In this document: piece after piece, positions 54,841-63,041 of the stretch
How the letters are laid out: the number at the start of each line of letters is the position of its first letter
How positions within the stretch are numbered: position 1 is the first letter of the stretch
Origin: Mycolicibacter virginiensis
GTDB lineage: Bacteria; Actinomycetota; Actinomycetes; Mycobacteriales; Mycobacteriaceae
Direction of reading: 5' to 3'
DNA length: 64,000 bases
NCBI RefSeq assembly: GCF_022374935.2
Contig: NZ_CP092430.2
Span: forward strand, 2,356,001-2,420,000
Notes under the pieces: model-generated
What the model was told of the DNA's origin: nothing
What the model saw: only the letters and a program-made list of their open reading frames with translations
The model's database searches: none
Made by a program: the position numbers and the translations under genes

Positions 54841-54925
54841 CAGCGCCGTGGCGGAGTTGCCCGCGATGCACTGGAGGTTGCTGCCGATGTCCCGCTACGC
54901 GTCAATCTGGCGAAAGCCCCGTCGT

Positions 54926-54960
54926 GTAGCATTTTGTTATGCATCGTTACAAGATGCTAC
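54926..54960. promoter_or_regulatory. Inverted-repeat operator of the zeta toxin-antitoxin pair
   Basis: GTAGCATTTTGTTA (54926-54939) and TTACAAGATGCTAC (54947-54960) are complementary at 12 of 14 positions with a 7-base centre. It ends 17 bases before the antitoxin start, the position expected for an autoregulatory operator. Local AT content is higher than around it. Confidence 0.65.
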
Positions 54961-54977
54961 GTAGTAGGGAGTCGCTG

Positions 54978-55367
54978 ATGCCTGAGGTCGCCGACCGGGT
55001 CACCAGGTTCGCCGCGGACCTGGTGGATAGCGCCGCCGCCGAAGGCGCGCGCCAGAGCAGATCAGCCAAGCAGCAGCTTGACCACTGGGCGCGGGTCGGC
55101 CGCGCGGTGTCGGCGCAGCAGAGCGCGGCGCGGCGACGGGTCGAGGCGGCCCTGGCCGGTCACCTCGATACCGGTGCGTTGACAGCCGAAGAGGGCGTGG
55201 TGTTCAACGCCGAGATCTCCGCAGCGATCGAGGAGAACCTGTCGCACACTCACTACGGTGACATCCTCGCCGAGCGTGGCGTCACCACCGTCGCCCTCGA
55301 CGACGACGGCCGCATCGTCGAATACCGGCCCGACGGCACCTCGGTGATCGTGGAGGCGTCGCGCTGA
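54978..55367 (+). CDS. Putative antitoxin of the zeta-toxin pair
   Basis: A 129-residue protein (MPEVADRVTRFAADLV...). Long charged helices (residues about 15-60, with SAKQQLDHWARVGRAVS) are followed by a compact C-terminal part (YGDILAERGVTTVALDDDGRIVEYRPDGTSVIVEASR). No named family is certain. The call rests on size, the upstream operator, and the directly overlapping toxin gene. AGGGAG lies six bases before ATG 54978. ATGs at 54939 and 54954 are in frame but lie inside the inverted repeat. It is likely to bind its own promoter and neutralise the toxin. Confidence 0.72.
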   Translation: MPEVADRVTRFAADLVDSAAAEGARQSRSAKQQLDHWARVGRAVSAQQSAARRRVEAALAGHLDTGALTAEEGVVFNAEISAAIEENLSHTHYGDILAERGVTTVALDDDGRIVEYRPDGTSVIVEASR

Positions 55368-55942
55368 GGCGACTCGACCTCGTCGTCGGCCCCAACGGGG
55401 CGGGGAAATCGACCTTTGTCGCCCTCACGTTGGCGCCGCTGTTGCCGGGCGTACCGTTCGTCAACGCCGATGAGATCGCCAAGAACCGTTGGCCCGACGA
55501 GGCGGCCGCGCACGCCTACGACGCGGCGCGGTTGGCCGCCCAGACCCGGATGAAACTCATCGAGGCGGGACGTTCGTTCATCGCCGAGACCGTCTTCTCC
55601 CATGAGTCGAAGATCGAGTTGATCCGCACCGCAGACGCCCACGACTACACGGTGGTGCTTCACGCGGTGCTCATCCCCGAAGCATTGGCGATCCACCGGG
55701 TCCGGTATCGGGTGGCCGCAGGCGGACACACCGTTCCCGAGGGGAAGATCCGCGAACGCTACCACCGGCTCTGGCCGCTGGTCGCCGAAGCGATCGGAAT
55801 GGTCGACGTCGCAACGGTTTACGAAAACTCGCGGGCTGCCGGGCCGAAGATTGTGGCGCAGTTCGCGGGCGGCGCGCCGATCGGTGAGCTGAGCTGGCCG
55901 GCCTGGGCGCCCGACGCGCTGGTGACGCGCTGGCGCGCCTAA
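55364..55942 (+). CDS. Zeta-toxin-family kinase, apparently starting at CTG
   Basis: About 192 residues. Walker A is VVGPNGAGKST (residues 7-17), followed by FVNADEIAKNRWP, RSFIAETVFSHESK (the zeta ET motif), HAVLIPEALAIHRVRYRVAAGGHTVPEGKIRERYHR, and VYENSRAAGPKIVAQF. Zeta toxins phosphorylate UDP-N-acetylglucosamine and related nucleotide sugars. No ATG, GTG or TTG precedes the Walker motif in this frame for over 100 bases. CTG 55364 overlaps the antitoxin stop as CTGA and has GGAGG (55352-55356) seven bases upstream. The first canonical start (TTG 55430) would delete the P-loop. Confidence 0.82.
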   Translation: MRRLDLVVGPNGAGKSTFVALTLAPLLPGVPFVNADEIAKNRWPDEAAAHAYDAARLAAQTRMKLIEAGRSFIAETVFSHESKIELIRTADAHDYTVVLHAVLIPEALAIHRVRYRVAAGGHTVPEGKIRERYHRLWPLVAEAIGMVDVATVYENSRAAGPKIVAQFAGGAPIGELSWPAWAPDALVTRWRA

Positions 55943-56952
55943 GCGGAGATCTTTACCACGAGCTTGCCGACGTTCTTGCCGTCGAACAGCATGTTGATCG
56001 CGGACGGCAGCTGCTCGAAGCCGTCGACGACGGTCTCCAGCGGGGTGAGTTTGCCGGCGCCGATCAGCTCGGAGATCTCGGTGTTGGCCTGCGGCGCCCG
56101 AAGGAAGTGATCGAGGACGATGAAGCCCTTCAAGGTGGCGCGCTGGATCAGCAGGTTGCCGAACGCGCGCGGGCCGGGCGGGGGATTGGTCTCGTTGTAC
56201 CCCGAGATGAGTCCGCAGAGCGCGATTCGGGCGCCGACGTTCACGCGCGCAAAGATCGCATCCATGATGTCGCCGCCGACGTTCTCGAAGTCGACGTCGA
56301 TACCGTTGGGCGTCGCGGCGGCAAGCTGGCGGGCCCAGTCATCGGCGCGGTAGTCCACCGCCGCGTCAAACCCGAGTTGGTCGGTGAGCAGCGCGCATTT
56401 CTCCGGTCCGCCGGCAATCCCGACGACCCGGGCGCCGCTGGCCTTGGCGAGCTGACCTGCGACCGAACCGACTGCGCCGGCTGCCGCCGAGACGACGACG
56501 GTCTCGCCTGGCTGCGGCTTGCCGATGTCGCGGATCCCGATCCACGCGGTGAGCCCGGTCATGCCGAGCGCGCCCAGGTAGGCGCTGGGCGAGACACCGT
56601 CCGCGACGTCGACCGGGAACAGCGGCATGGTGTCGGAGACCACCACGTACTCCTGCCAGCCGGTCAGGCCCTGCACGGTCTGACCGACCGAATAGTTCGG
56701 GTTGTTCGATGCGATGACCACGCCGAGGCCGGCCGCGCGCATGACTTCGCCGATGCCGACGGGCGGCAGGTACGACGGAGTCTCGTTGATCCACATCCGG
56801 TTGGTCGGGTCCAGCGAGATCCAATCGACACGCACCAGCGCCTCGCCGTCGCCGATCTCCGGTACCGCCTGCTCGCTGAGTTCGAAGGTGTCCGGGCCAA
56901 TCCGGCCGGCGGGGCGTTCGCGGAGAAGGAAGCGGCGATTGCGATCGGTCAT
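55939..56952 (-). CDS. Zinc-independent MDR-family NADP-dependent oxidoreductase (CurA-like)
   Basis: A 337-residue medium-chain reductase of the leukotriene-B4 dehydrogenase/CurA type. The N-terminal catalytic domain has LDPTNRMWINETPSYLPPV, the NADP site VVVSAAAGAVGSVAGQLAK, then VVGIAGGPEKCALL and FENVGGDIMDAIF. It reduces alpha,beta-unsaturated ketones or similar compounds. TAGCGT six bases before ATG 56952 suggests a leaderless transcript. Its stop overlaps the zeta toxin gene by four bases tail to tail. Confidence 0.9.
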   Translation of the reverse strand: MTDRNRRFLLRERPAGRIGPDTFELSEQAVPEIGDGEALVRVDWISLDPTNRMWINETPSYLPPVGIGEVMRAAGLGVVIASNNPNYSVGQTVQGLTGWQEYVVVSDTMPLFPVDVADGVSPSAYLGALGMTGLTAWIGIRDIGKPQPGETVVVSAAAGAVGSVAGQLAKASGARVVGIAGGPEKCALLTDQLGFDAAVDYRADDWARQLAAATPNGIDVDFENVGGDIMDAIFARVNVGARIALCGLISGYNETNPPPGPRAFGNLLIQRATLKGFIVLDHFLRAPQANTEISELIGAGKLTPLETVVDGFEQLPSAINMLFDGKNVGKLVVKISA

Positions 56953-56958
56953 GAGCGC

Positions 56959-56964
56959 ACGCTA
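56959..56964 (-). promoter_or_regulatory. -10 element TAGCGT, leaderless arrangement for the CurA-like gene
   Basis: TAGCGT, then GCGCTC, then ATG 56952 on the minus strand. Leaderless spacing, by inference. Confidence 0.45.
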
Positions 56965-57025
56965 CCGGATGCGGACGACCATGGCAATGGCAATTAAATC
57001 AGTTGGGGCACAACGCAAGAGAGCT

Positions 57026-57676
57026 TCACACGTGGCCCGTGAACGTTCGCAGTGCCTGCACATGGACGGCGGGGCCGGTCAGCTCGACGTCGGCTCGTGT
57101 CTGGCGTCCCGCCAGCCAGCGAACCAGGTTGGCCGGCGTCCCCCTGACCAGTACCGCCTGCTCCGTCTGGGGGCCCACGGCTGCCAAGACGTGGCCGTCA
57201 TCAGTGCTGACTCTCAACGCCGCGCCCACGGGCAGTTTTGTGTGCTGATAGCGCAGTAGTGGGGCGATGGCCTGTTGCAGTGTTGCCGGGGCGGGGTGGT
57301 CGGCGCCGTTGGCGGCGGCGAGGTCATCGTGATGGGTCCAGTACTCGAACAGCGTCAGCGGTGCTACCGGCGACCTGAGCAGCAGTCGCGGCAGTGGGCG
57401 CCCCAGCCGGTCGATCAACTCGGTGAAGCCGTAACGATGCTCACGCCGAATTGCGAACTCCACCAACCGCGTTGGCGCCGGCACCGTGATCCCGCGCGCC
57501 ACCAGCGATCGCGCAATGAACGTCGAGACGCCACCGAGGCGTTCCTCGGCCGCCAGGTGGGCCGCAAGATCTCGCGCGGTCCACGACCCGCACCCGGCGG
57601 GCGCTGAGGCGCCGGCGGCACTCAACGAGCTCGTGAGTGCCACCCGTTCCGCCTCGATGTCCCCGGCGAGCGTCAC
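57026..57676 (-). CDS. TIGR03085-family metal-binding protein (DinB / mycothiol-related fold)
   Basis: A 216-residue protein of the actinobacterial DinB-like superfamily that includes mycothiol-dependent maleylpyruvate isomerase. The helix ARDLAAHLAAEERLGG holds a conserved His, and FEYWTHHDDLAAANG gives the second His pair, so a three-His metal site is likely. The C-terminal domain has VRGTPANLVRWLAGRQ. Function is unknown. GTG 57676 lies six bases after the FKBP copy 2 stop, so it is probably in that operon. Confidence 0.85.
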   Translation of the reverse strand: MTLAGDIEAERVALTSSLSAAGASAPAGCGSWTARDLAAHLAAEERLGGVSTFIARSLVARGITVPAPTRLVEFAIRREHRYGFTELIDRLGRPLPRLLLRSPVAPLTLFEYWTHHDDLAAANGADHPAPATLQQAIAPLLRYQHTKLPVGAALRVSTDDGHVLAAVGPQTEQAVLVRGTPANLVRWLAGRQTRADVELTGPAVHVQALRTFTGHV

Positions 57677-57682
57677 CGTGGA

Positions 57683-58237
57683 TCAGCCTGAGGCGCCCAG
57701 AATCTTGATCGCGAAGACGAGGGTGTCGCCCTGCCGGATGCCGGCGCTGGGCTGGCCGTCAGGGTAGCCGTCCGCGGAGGTCATGGCCACCGCGACGGTG
57801 GAGCCGACCGTTTGGCCGGCGATCGCCTTCTGGAATCCGGGGATGACGCCGTCGAGCGGGAAGTCCACCGGGGCGCCGCGCTTGTAACTGCTGTCGAACA
57901 CCGAACCGTCGCGTCCGTTGACGCCCATGTAGCAGACCGACACCTTGGCCGTGCCCGGAACCACCGGGCCGCTGCCGGCCTGCAACGTGTGCACCTGGGT
58001 CGACGTCACGCTGAACGGCGCCGACACATCCACCCGGGGCGCGGCCGTTTCGGTCGATCCGGTGACCGCGACGCTGCCGGTGGCCCCGGTCAGCGTCCAC
58101 TCCGGCGTGCCGGCGGCGGGTGCGGCCGTGGGGCAGGTGCCGGCGGCTACGGCCGTGCCTGCCGCCGCCAAGGGCAGGACGATTGCCGCGAGACTAGCGG
58201 CAACAGCGACGAATGAGTGCATCCGAGTGGGTTTCAC
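57683..58237 (-). CDS. FKBP-type peptidyl-prolyl isomerase, exported (copy 2)
   Basis: A 184-residue paralogue of the FKBP at 54213-54827. It has a signal peptide (VKPTRMHSFVAVAASLAAIVLPLAAAGTAVAAG) ending in AxA without a lipobox, so it is probably free or wall-bound rather than lipid-anchored. The FKBP domain has VSVCYMGVNGRDGSVFDSSYKRG-type order, GVIPGFQKAIAGQTVGS and GDTLVFAIKIL. The central beta-rich region (WTLTGATGSVAVTGST) is also shared with copy 1. Start GTG 58237 follows TAACGT by seven bases. Confidence 0.88.
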   Translation of the reverse strand: MKPTRMHSFVAVAASLAAIVLPLAAAGTAVAAGTCPTAAPAAGTPEWTLTGATGSVAVTGSTETAAPRVDVSAPFSVTSTQVHTLQAGSGPVVPGTAKVSVCYMGVNGRDGSVFDSSYKRGAPVDFPLDGVIPGFQKAIAGQTVGSTVAVAMTSADGYPDGQPSAGIRQGDTLVFAIKILGASG

Positions 58238-58244
58238 TTCCGCC

Positions 58245-58250
58245 ACGTTA
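58245..58250 (-). promoter_or_regulatory. -10 element TAACGT, leaderless arrangement for FKBP copy 2
   Basis: TAACGT, seven bases (GGCGGAA), then GTG 58237, matching the layout at FKBP copy 1. Confidence 0.5.
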
Positions 58251-58288
58251 CAGACGCAAAGTAGCCCCGGCAGCAAGGACTCGGCACG

Positions 58289-58294
58289 TAGTCT
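58289..58294 (+). promoter_or_regulatory. -10 element TAGTCT, leaderless arrangement for the LLM oxidoreductase
   Basis: TAGTCT, seven bases (CACCCAC), then GTG 58302. It decides the start in a frame that is open for over 350 bases upstream. Confidence 0.5.
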
Positions 58295-58301
58295 CACCCA
58301 C

Positions 58302-59339
58302 GTGCACATAGACGTCATGGCCCTGCCGCAGCCGTTGGCCAAGGCCGGCGACCTCGCCCGCAACACCCAAAAGGCGGGTTTTTCCGGTCTGCTGTTCACC
58401 GAAGCCGGTCGCACCGCGTACCTCAACGCCGCCATCGCATCTCAGGCCGCACCGGGTCTGGAGCTGTCGACCGGTGTCGCGGTTGCCTTTCCCCGCAGCC
58501 CGTTCGTCACGGCGGCTACCGCGTGGGAACTGCAGGAGGCGAGCGGCGGCAAGTTCCGGTTGGGACTTGGCACCCAGGTGCGTACCCATGTGGTGCGGCG
58601 CTACGGCGCGGCGTTCGACCATCCCGGCCCCCGGTTGCGTGACTACGTGCTTGCGGTCAAGGCGTGCTTTGCCGCCTTTCGAACGGGAAAGCTGGATCAT
58701 CATGGGGAGTTCTACGACCTGGATTTCATCACCCCGCAGTGGAGCGCAGGGCCGATCGAGGCAGCAGATCCCAAAGTCGATGTCGCGGCGGTGAATCCAT
58801 GGATGTTGCGGATGGCCGGCGAGGTGGCTGACGGTGTGCATGTTCACCCGCTCGGCGAGCCTGGCTACCTGGCGCGTCACGTGGTGCCGAAGGTGGCCGA
58901 AGGCGCCGCGACGGCGGGCCGTTCCGCGTCGGAGGTCGCCGTGATCGTGCCCGCGATGACGATCGTCGGCGACAGCGATGAAGAGCGGCACAAGGAGCGG
59001 GAGTTCGTGCGGGCTAGCCTGAGCTTCTACGGAAGCACCCCGAATTACGCCTTCATCTGGGATGAGGCCGGATTCGACGGCACCACCGCCCGGATCCGTG
59101 AGAAGCAGAAGGCCGGCGACTTCGCCGGGATGGCAGCGCAGATCAGCGACGAGCACCTGGCCGCGTTCGCCACCGAGTCGACGTGGGATGAGTTGGCAGA
59201 CAAGCTGATCGGCAAGTATGGGGGAGTTGCGACGCGGCTGGTCCTGTACAACGCGCTCGGCGACGCTGAGCGCTTCGAGCGATACGGTGAGATCGCCCAG
59301 CGGATTTCGGCCGGGCCGCACACCGTCCAGGCGCGTTGA
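58302..59339 (+). CDS. LLM-class F420-dependent oxidoreductase (TIGR03617-like)
   Basis: A 345-residue luciferase-like TIM-barrel enzyme, probably using coenzyme F420. Family marks are AGFSGLLFTEAGRTAYLNAAIASQAAPGLELSTGVAVAFPRSPF (in parts FTEAGRTAYLN and GVAVAFPRSP), WELQEASGGKFRLGLGTQVRTHVVRRYG, and GEVADGVHVHPLGEPGYL. Substrates are unknown. Start GTG 58302 has a -10 seven bases upstream. The membrane-protein gene follows after ten bases with a ribosome-binding site inside this gene's end, so the two are likely co-transcribed. Confidence 0.9.
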   Translation: MHIDVMALPQPLAKAGDLARNTQKAGFSGLLFTEAGRTAYLNAAIASQAAPGLELSTGVAVAFPRSPFVTAATAWELQEASGGKFRLGLGTQVRTHVVRRYGAAFDHPGPRLRDYVLAVKACFAAFRTGKLDHHGEFYDLDFITPQWSAGPIEAADPKVDVAAVNPWMLRMAGEVADGVHVHPLGEPGYLARHVVPKVAEGAATAGRSASEVAVIVPAMTIVGDSDEERHKEREFVRASLSFYGSTPNYAFIWDEAGFDGTTARIREKQKAGDFAGMAAQISDEHLAAFATESTWDELADKLIGKYGGVATRLVLYNALGDAERFERYGEIAQRISAGPHTVQAR

Positions 59340-59349
59340 GGTCAATGGC

Positions 59350-60237
59350 GTGCTGATCGGGGTGGCCGCAGCGTTGCTGGCCTGTTTCGGGTACGGGGTT
59401 GCGTCGGTCCTGCAGGCTTACGGTGCACGGAATTCTCCTGCGGTGGAGAGTGCCCTCGTCACGTCCGACGGCCGACCGACCCTGCGCTCGACCGCCAACG
59501 CGGTGCTGACCACGGCATTCATTGCCGGGATGGTCCTCGACGTCATCGGTTTCGCCGGCAACATCGTCTCGGCGCGGCTGATACCGCTGTTTCTGTCGCA
59601 GACCATCGTCAGCGCCAATCTGGTTGTTACCGCGGTGCTCGGCATCGCTGTGCTCGGCGTTCGGCTGCGCCGCCGCGATTGGGTGGCGATCGCGACGGTG
59701 ATTGTGTCACTGTGCGTGTTGGGGCTCAGCTCTGGTCAGGCCGGTACAGACACGTCGGGATCGGGGCTGCACTGGGCGCTGCTGTGGCTGGCAATGCTGA
59801 TCGCCGCGCTCGGGGTTGGTCTCATTCGCCTACTGGGAGCCCGCGCCGCCATCGCCGCCGGCATGGTCGCCGGTGTCCTCTACGGGGTGATGGCCATCGC
59901 GGTCCGGGTGGTCGACGGCGTCGATCCGCTGCAGTTGCCGGTCTTGCTGAAGGACCCCGCGTTGTGGGCGATCGCCATTGCCGGAGCCGGGGGCTTCTAC
60001 CTGTTTACCGTTGCGCTGCAGCTGGGTTCGGTGAACGGCGCTGTTGCGGCCTTGGTCGTCGGCGAGACGGTGATGCCCGGCATCGTCGGTGTGACACTGC
60101 TCGGGGATACCGCGCGAGCCGGGCTGGGCTGGCTGGTGGCGTTGGGGTTCTGCACCGCGGTCGCAGGTGCGGTGGGCGTCGCCATATTCGGTGCGGCCGC
60201 CCATGGGGAGGCGACCAATCCGGTCGTATTCCGTTAG
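59350..60237 (+). CDS. DMT-superfamily-like multi-helix membrane protein
   Basis: A 295-residue protein with nine or ten transmembrane helices and two similar halves, as in drug/metabolite transporters. The short loops, FLSQTIVSANLVVTAVLGIAVLGVRLRRRDW and ALVVGETVMPGIVGVTLLGD, resemble the DMT/NIPA-like group found in actinobacteria. Substrate unknown. GAGG (59338-59341) lies eight bases before GTG 59350. In-frame codons upstream lie in the LLM gene. The last four bases overlap the convergent DUF6498 gene. Confidence 0.8.
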   Translation: MLIGVAAALLACFGYGVASVLQAYGARNSPAVESALVTSDGRPTLRSTANAVLTTAFIAGMVLDVIGFAGNIVSARLIPLFLSQTIVSANLVVTAVLGIAVLGVRLRRRDWVAIATVIVSLCVLGLSSGQAGTDTSGSGLHWALLWLAMLIAALGVGLIRLLGARAAIAAGMVAGVLYGVMAIAVRVVDGVDPLQLPVLLKDPALWAIAIAGAGGFYLFTVALQLGSVNGAVAALVVGETVMPGIVGVTLLGDTARAGLGWLVALGFCTAVAGAVGVAIFGAAAHGEATNPVVFR

Positions 60238-61064
60238 GGCCTGGCGGTCTTCCAGGGCTGCTCGTTGCGTCGTTGCCGCTCGCGTTCGTTGGCTTGGTCC
60301 TTCACCCAAAAGTCCTCGAATCGTTCGCCGGGGTGCACGTTGGGGAGCCGATTCATCAGGTTGCTGAGCCCGCGTGGCGGCCTCGCCGGCTCCCATTGGG
60401 GAACCACCGCGCTGAGCGCGGCCAGACTCTTGAGCACGACGAATACCGTGAACAGCGCACCGGGCGCGTTCGTCGCGGCAATCCCGGCGAATCCGAGAAG
60501 CAGCGTCATGTGCACGACCATGACGCGGCCCAGGCCGACGTTGGCCGCGGTCTCGATATCCCGGAAGGACCAGCGGCGCAGGTCGACCAGGTCGGTGAGG
60601 AATTCCATCGTCAGGAATAGCACTACGCCCAGGCATCCCCATCCGACACTGCGCCAGTCCAGATCGATCATCGCAAGCTCGGGCGCTCGGTTGTGAATCA
60701 GCAGCGCGAGGATGGCCCCCAGGAACACGCCGTGGGCCGCGCAGAACACCAGGCTGATCAGGGCGAAGCCGCTCAAGAACGACGAATTGGACGGGCCGCC
60801 GGTTCCAGGGCCGCGGTAGCGGAAGTGCCCGTACTTGGGATTCAGGCGCTGGTGTATGGCGATGCGGGCGATCACGAGCAGACACATCGTGACGTTCTCA
60901 AACCAGTACACGACCACGGTCGTTGCGCCCGACCAATGTTGACCGAACCAGCCGAATGCCGGGACGGCGATGACGCCGAGCACGGCGAACAGATGAAGGG
61001 GCGAGAATTTCGAGCGGCGCCGCGAATCCTGCCCGGATTCGGGCCCCGACTCAGGCAAGGTCAC
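60234..61064 (-). CDS. DUF6498-type membrane protein
   Basis: A 276-residue membrane protein with about six helices. VVVYWFENVTMCLLVIARIAIHQ, FALISLVFCAAHGVFLGAIL and VVHMTLLLGFAGIAATN are the typical segments of DUF6498, of unknown function. The C terminus is polar (PNVHPGERFEDFWVKDQANER). No enzyme motif apart from conserved Glu and His in the first and third helices. Start GTG 61064. It stands alone, tail to tail with the transporter gene. Confidence 0.78.
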   Translation of the reverse strand: MTLPESGPESGQDSRRRSKFSPLHLFAVLGVIAVPAFGWFGQHWSGATTVVVYWFENVTMCLLVIARIAIHQRLNPKYGHFRYRGPGTGGPSNSSFLSGFALISLVFCAAHGVFLGAILALLIHNRAPELAMIDLDWRSVGWGCLGVVLFLTMEFLTDLVDLRRWSFRDIETAANVGLGRVMVVHMTLLLGFAGIAATNAPGALFTVFVVLKSLAALSAVVPQWEPARPPRGLSNLMNRLPNVHPGERFEDFWVKDQANERERQRRNEQPWKTARP

Positions 61065-61134
61065 GCGTCGGCCGTCCGACTCTGGCGAACCATTGCATGA
61101 TCATGGACGCTCGGAGCTCATCTGCGGGCGAGGT

Positions 61135-62058
61135 TCACAAACTCTCGGCTCGCGATCGTGCGCCGTCCAGCACCGCTTCGATCTCGTCCCACGTGCGGCG
61201 AATGATCTCGGCCACCGGAAGAAGATCGACGATCCGGGACGATACTTGGCCGGTGTTGGCGACGCTGGCCTCCATGTCACCGTCGAAATACAGCTCGGTG
61301 ATCTTTCCCAGCAGCCGTGAATCCGGGTCGTGCGCAGCGACCCGAGCGGCCAGTCCGGTCCGCAGGACCCGCATGGTCGGATTGCCGGGAACGTCGAGAA
61401 GCACTGTGCCGGAATCGTTTGCGGCCACAATGGCGTCCTTGAAGTTCGCGTGCACCGCGGATTCGTGACTGGCCAACATCCGGGTGCCCATCTGCACGCC
61501 CTCGGCGCCCAACACCAGCGCCGCTGCGGCCGAGCGGGCATCGCAGATGCCACCGGCGGCGATGATCGGCAGGTCAACGTTCTCGGCGACCAGGGGGAGC
61601 AGCACCATGGTTGAGGCGCCCAGCAGTGACTTGAACCCGCCGCCTTCGACGCCCTCAACCACCAGCGCATCGACACCGGCATCGGCGGCTTTGAGCGCGC
61701 CCTTGAGCGAGCCGACCACGTGGACCACCGTCATGCCGGCGTCGTGCAGTGGTTTGGTGAACAATGCCGGGTCGCCGGCGGAGGTGAAGACATGGCGCAC
61801 GCCGGCTTCGGCCAGGGTGTCGACAATCGAAGGGTCGCCCTTCCATCCCTGGATCATCAGGTTGGCCGCCACCGGCTTGTCGGTGAGCTCGCGTACCCGT
61901 TGCAGATCGACACGCCCCTCGGGAGTGAGGGTCTCGATCACGCCGAGCCCGCCCGCCTCGGACACCGCAGCGGCGAGTTCGGCGCGCGCGATGTAGGTCA
62001 TCGGGGCCTGGACGACGGGATAGGCGACGCCGAGCAGGGATTTGATGCGGTTGGCCAC
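61135..62058 (-). CDS. Nitronate monooxygenase-family FMN enzyme (second, class distinct from 10443-11573)
   Basis: A 307-residue flavin TIM-barrel protein. VAYPVVQAPMTYIARAELAAAVSEAGGLGVIE opens the barrel, GVDALVVEGVEGGGFKS is the region where nitronate monooxygenases carry a conserved histidine (here no His in GVEGGGF, unlike GGHxG in other members), and LPIIAAGGICDARSAAAALVLGAEGVQMGTRML binds the FMN phosphate. The lack of that His argues for another reaction than nitronate oxidation. Start GTG 62058. Confidence 0.85.
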   Translation of the reverse strand: MANRIKSLLGVAYPVVQAPMTYIARAELAAAVSEAGGLGVIETLTPEGRVDLQRVRELTDKPVAANLMIQGWKGDPSIVDTLAEAGVRHVFTSAGDPALFTKPLHDAGMTVVHVVGSLKGALKAADAGVDALVVEGVEGGGFKSLLGASTMVLLPLVAENVDLPIIAAGGICDARSAAAALVLGAEGVQMGTRMLASHESAVHANFKDAIVAANDSGTVLLDVPGNPTMRVLRTGLAARVAAHDPDSRLLGKITELYFDGDMEASVANTGQVSSRIVDLLPVAEIIRRTWDEIEAVLDGARSRAESL

Positions 62059-62108
62059 GGCCTATTCAAGCATCCGCGCCGGCCGCATAGTGGATCACTA
62101 AGGGCTTG

Positions 62109-62909
62109 CTACGAAGCCTCGGCCCGCGCGCTGGGAGCGCTACCCTCGAGCAGGACGCGTGCCACGAGCTCGGGGTCGTCGGCCATCGGGACGTGGCCGC
62201 ACCCGGGCAGTCGGATGTGGCGGGCCTGGGGGAGTCGCTTCTCGGCGATCCGCGCTTGGTAGGGCAGCAGGATCCGGTCACGCGCGGCCCATGCGACGGT
62301 CACTGGGATGTCGGCCGGGATCTCGCGGTCGAACACTTCGGCGGCCGGGAAGATCTTCTTCATGGCGGGAATGGCCCGCCGCATGCCGTTGAGGTCGCCT
62401 ATGAATTCGTCGGCCGGGATCCGCTCGGGGTGGGCTGACACCACCCCGCCCATGATGTGCCGTGCCCGCGGCGAACGAGCGAGCCTTGGCACCACGGGGG
62501 CCAGCAGGCGGGCGCTGGTCGTCAGCCACGTGAAGAGCAGACGGATGTAGGCGAAGTCGATGGCGTTGTGCCAATACGCCGCGGGGGAGAGCACGGTCGC
62601 GCTCGAGACCAGATTGTCTGCGGCGGCCTCCATCGCGATCCGGCCGCCCAGGGAGTTCCCGGCAATGTGCGGGCGCTCAAGTCCCAGCTGGTCCAAGAGC
62701 CCGACCAGTTCGTCGCGCAGGGTTCCCTGTACGTCGTCGTTGCGAACCACAAAGTCGTGCGATTCGCCGTGACCGGGCAGGTCGAAGAGCACGACGGTGC
62801 GATGGTCGGTGAGGTGCTCGAGTACGGGATACCAGGCCTGCCTGCGGTGCGTGATCCCGTGGACGAGCACCAAGGGCTCACCAGTTCCATGGATCTCGTG
62901 CTTCAACAT
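62109..62909 (-). CDS. Alpha/beta-hydrolase
   Basis: A 266-residue single-domain hydrolase. LVLVHGITHRRQAW gives the oxyanion region, HIAGNSLGGRIAMEAA the nucleophile elbow with Ser in GNSLGG, AARDRILLPY the acid, and GCGHVPMADDPELVARVLLE the catalytic His. Similar proteins hydrolyse esters, epoxides or carbon-carbon bonds, and the substrate here is unknown. It begins at ATG 62909 with AAGGAG just upstream on the minus strand. It is divergent from mgtC. Confidence 0.9.
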   Translation of the reverse strand: MLKHEIHGTGEPLVLVHGITHRRQAWYPVLEHLTDHRTVVLFDLPGHGESHDFVVRNDDVQGTLRDELVGLLDQLGLERPHIAGNSLGGRIAMEAAADNLVSSATVLSPAAYWHNAIDFAYIRLLFTWLTTSARLLAPVVPRLARSPRARHIMGGVVSAHPERIPADEFIGDLNGMRRAIPAMKKIFPAAEVFDREIPADIPVTVAWAARDRILLPYQARIAEKRLPQARHIRLPGCGHVPMADDPELVARVLLEGSAPSARAEAS

Positions 62910-63041
62910 GTCGGCTCCTTGTCGCGGACAGTGACTTCGCCCCTGGGCAACGGTAGCCCTGTTGATGATCCCGTGGGCACCGCGGGTGGACCGATCAGCT
63001 GCGTAGGTGTAGCCGTTCTCGATAAGTGGTAACCCCCCTCG

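Noticed and set aside
62910..63041. Possible magnesium riboswitch (M-box) before mgtC
   Set aside because: Only 132 bases are available and I could not find the conserved M-box elements. They also include the divergent gene's leader.
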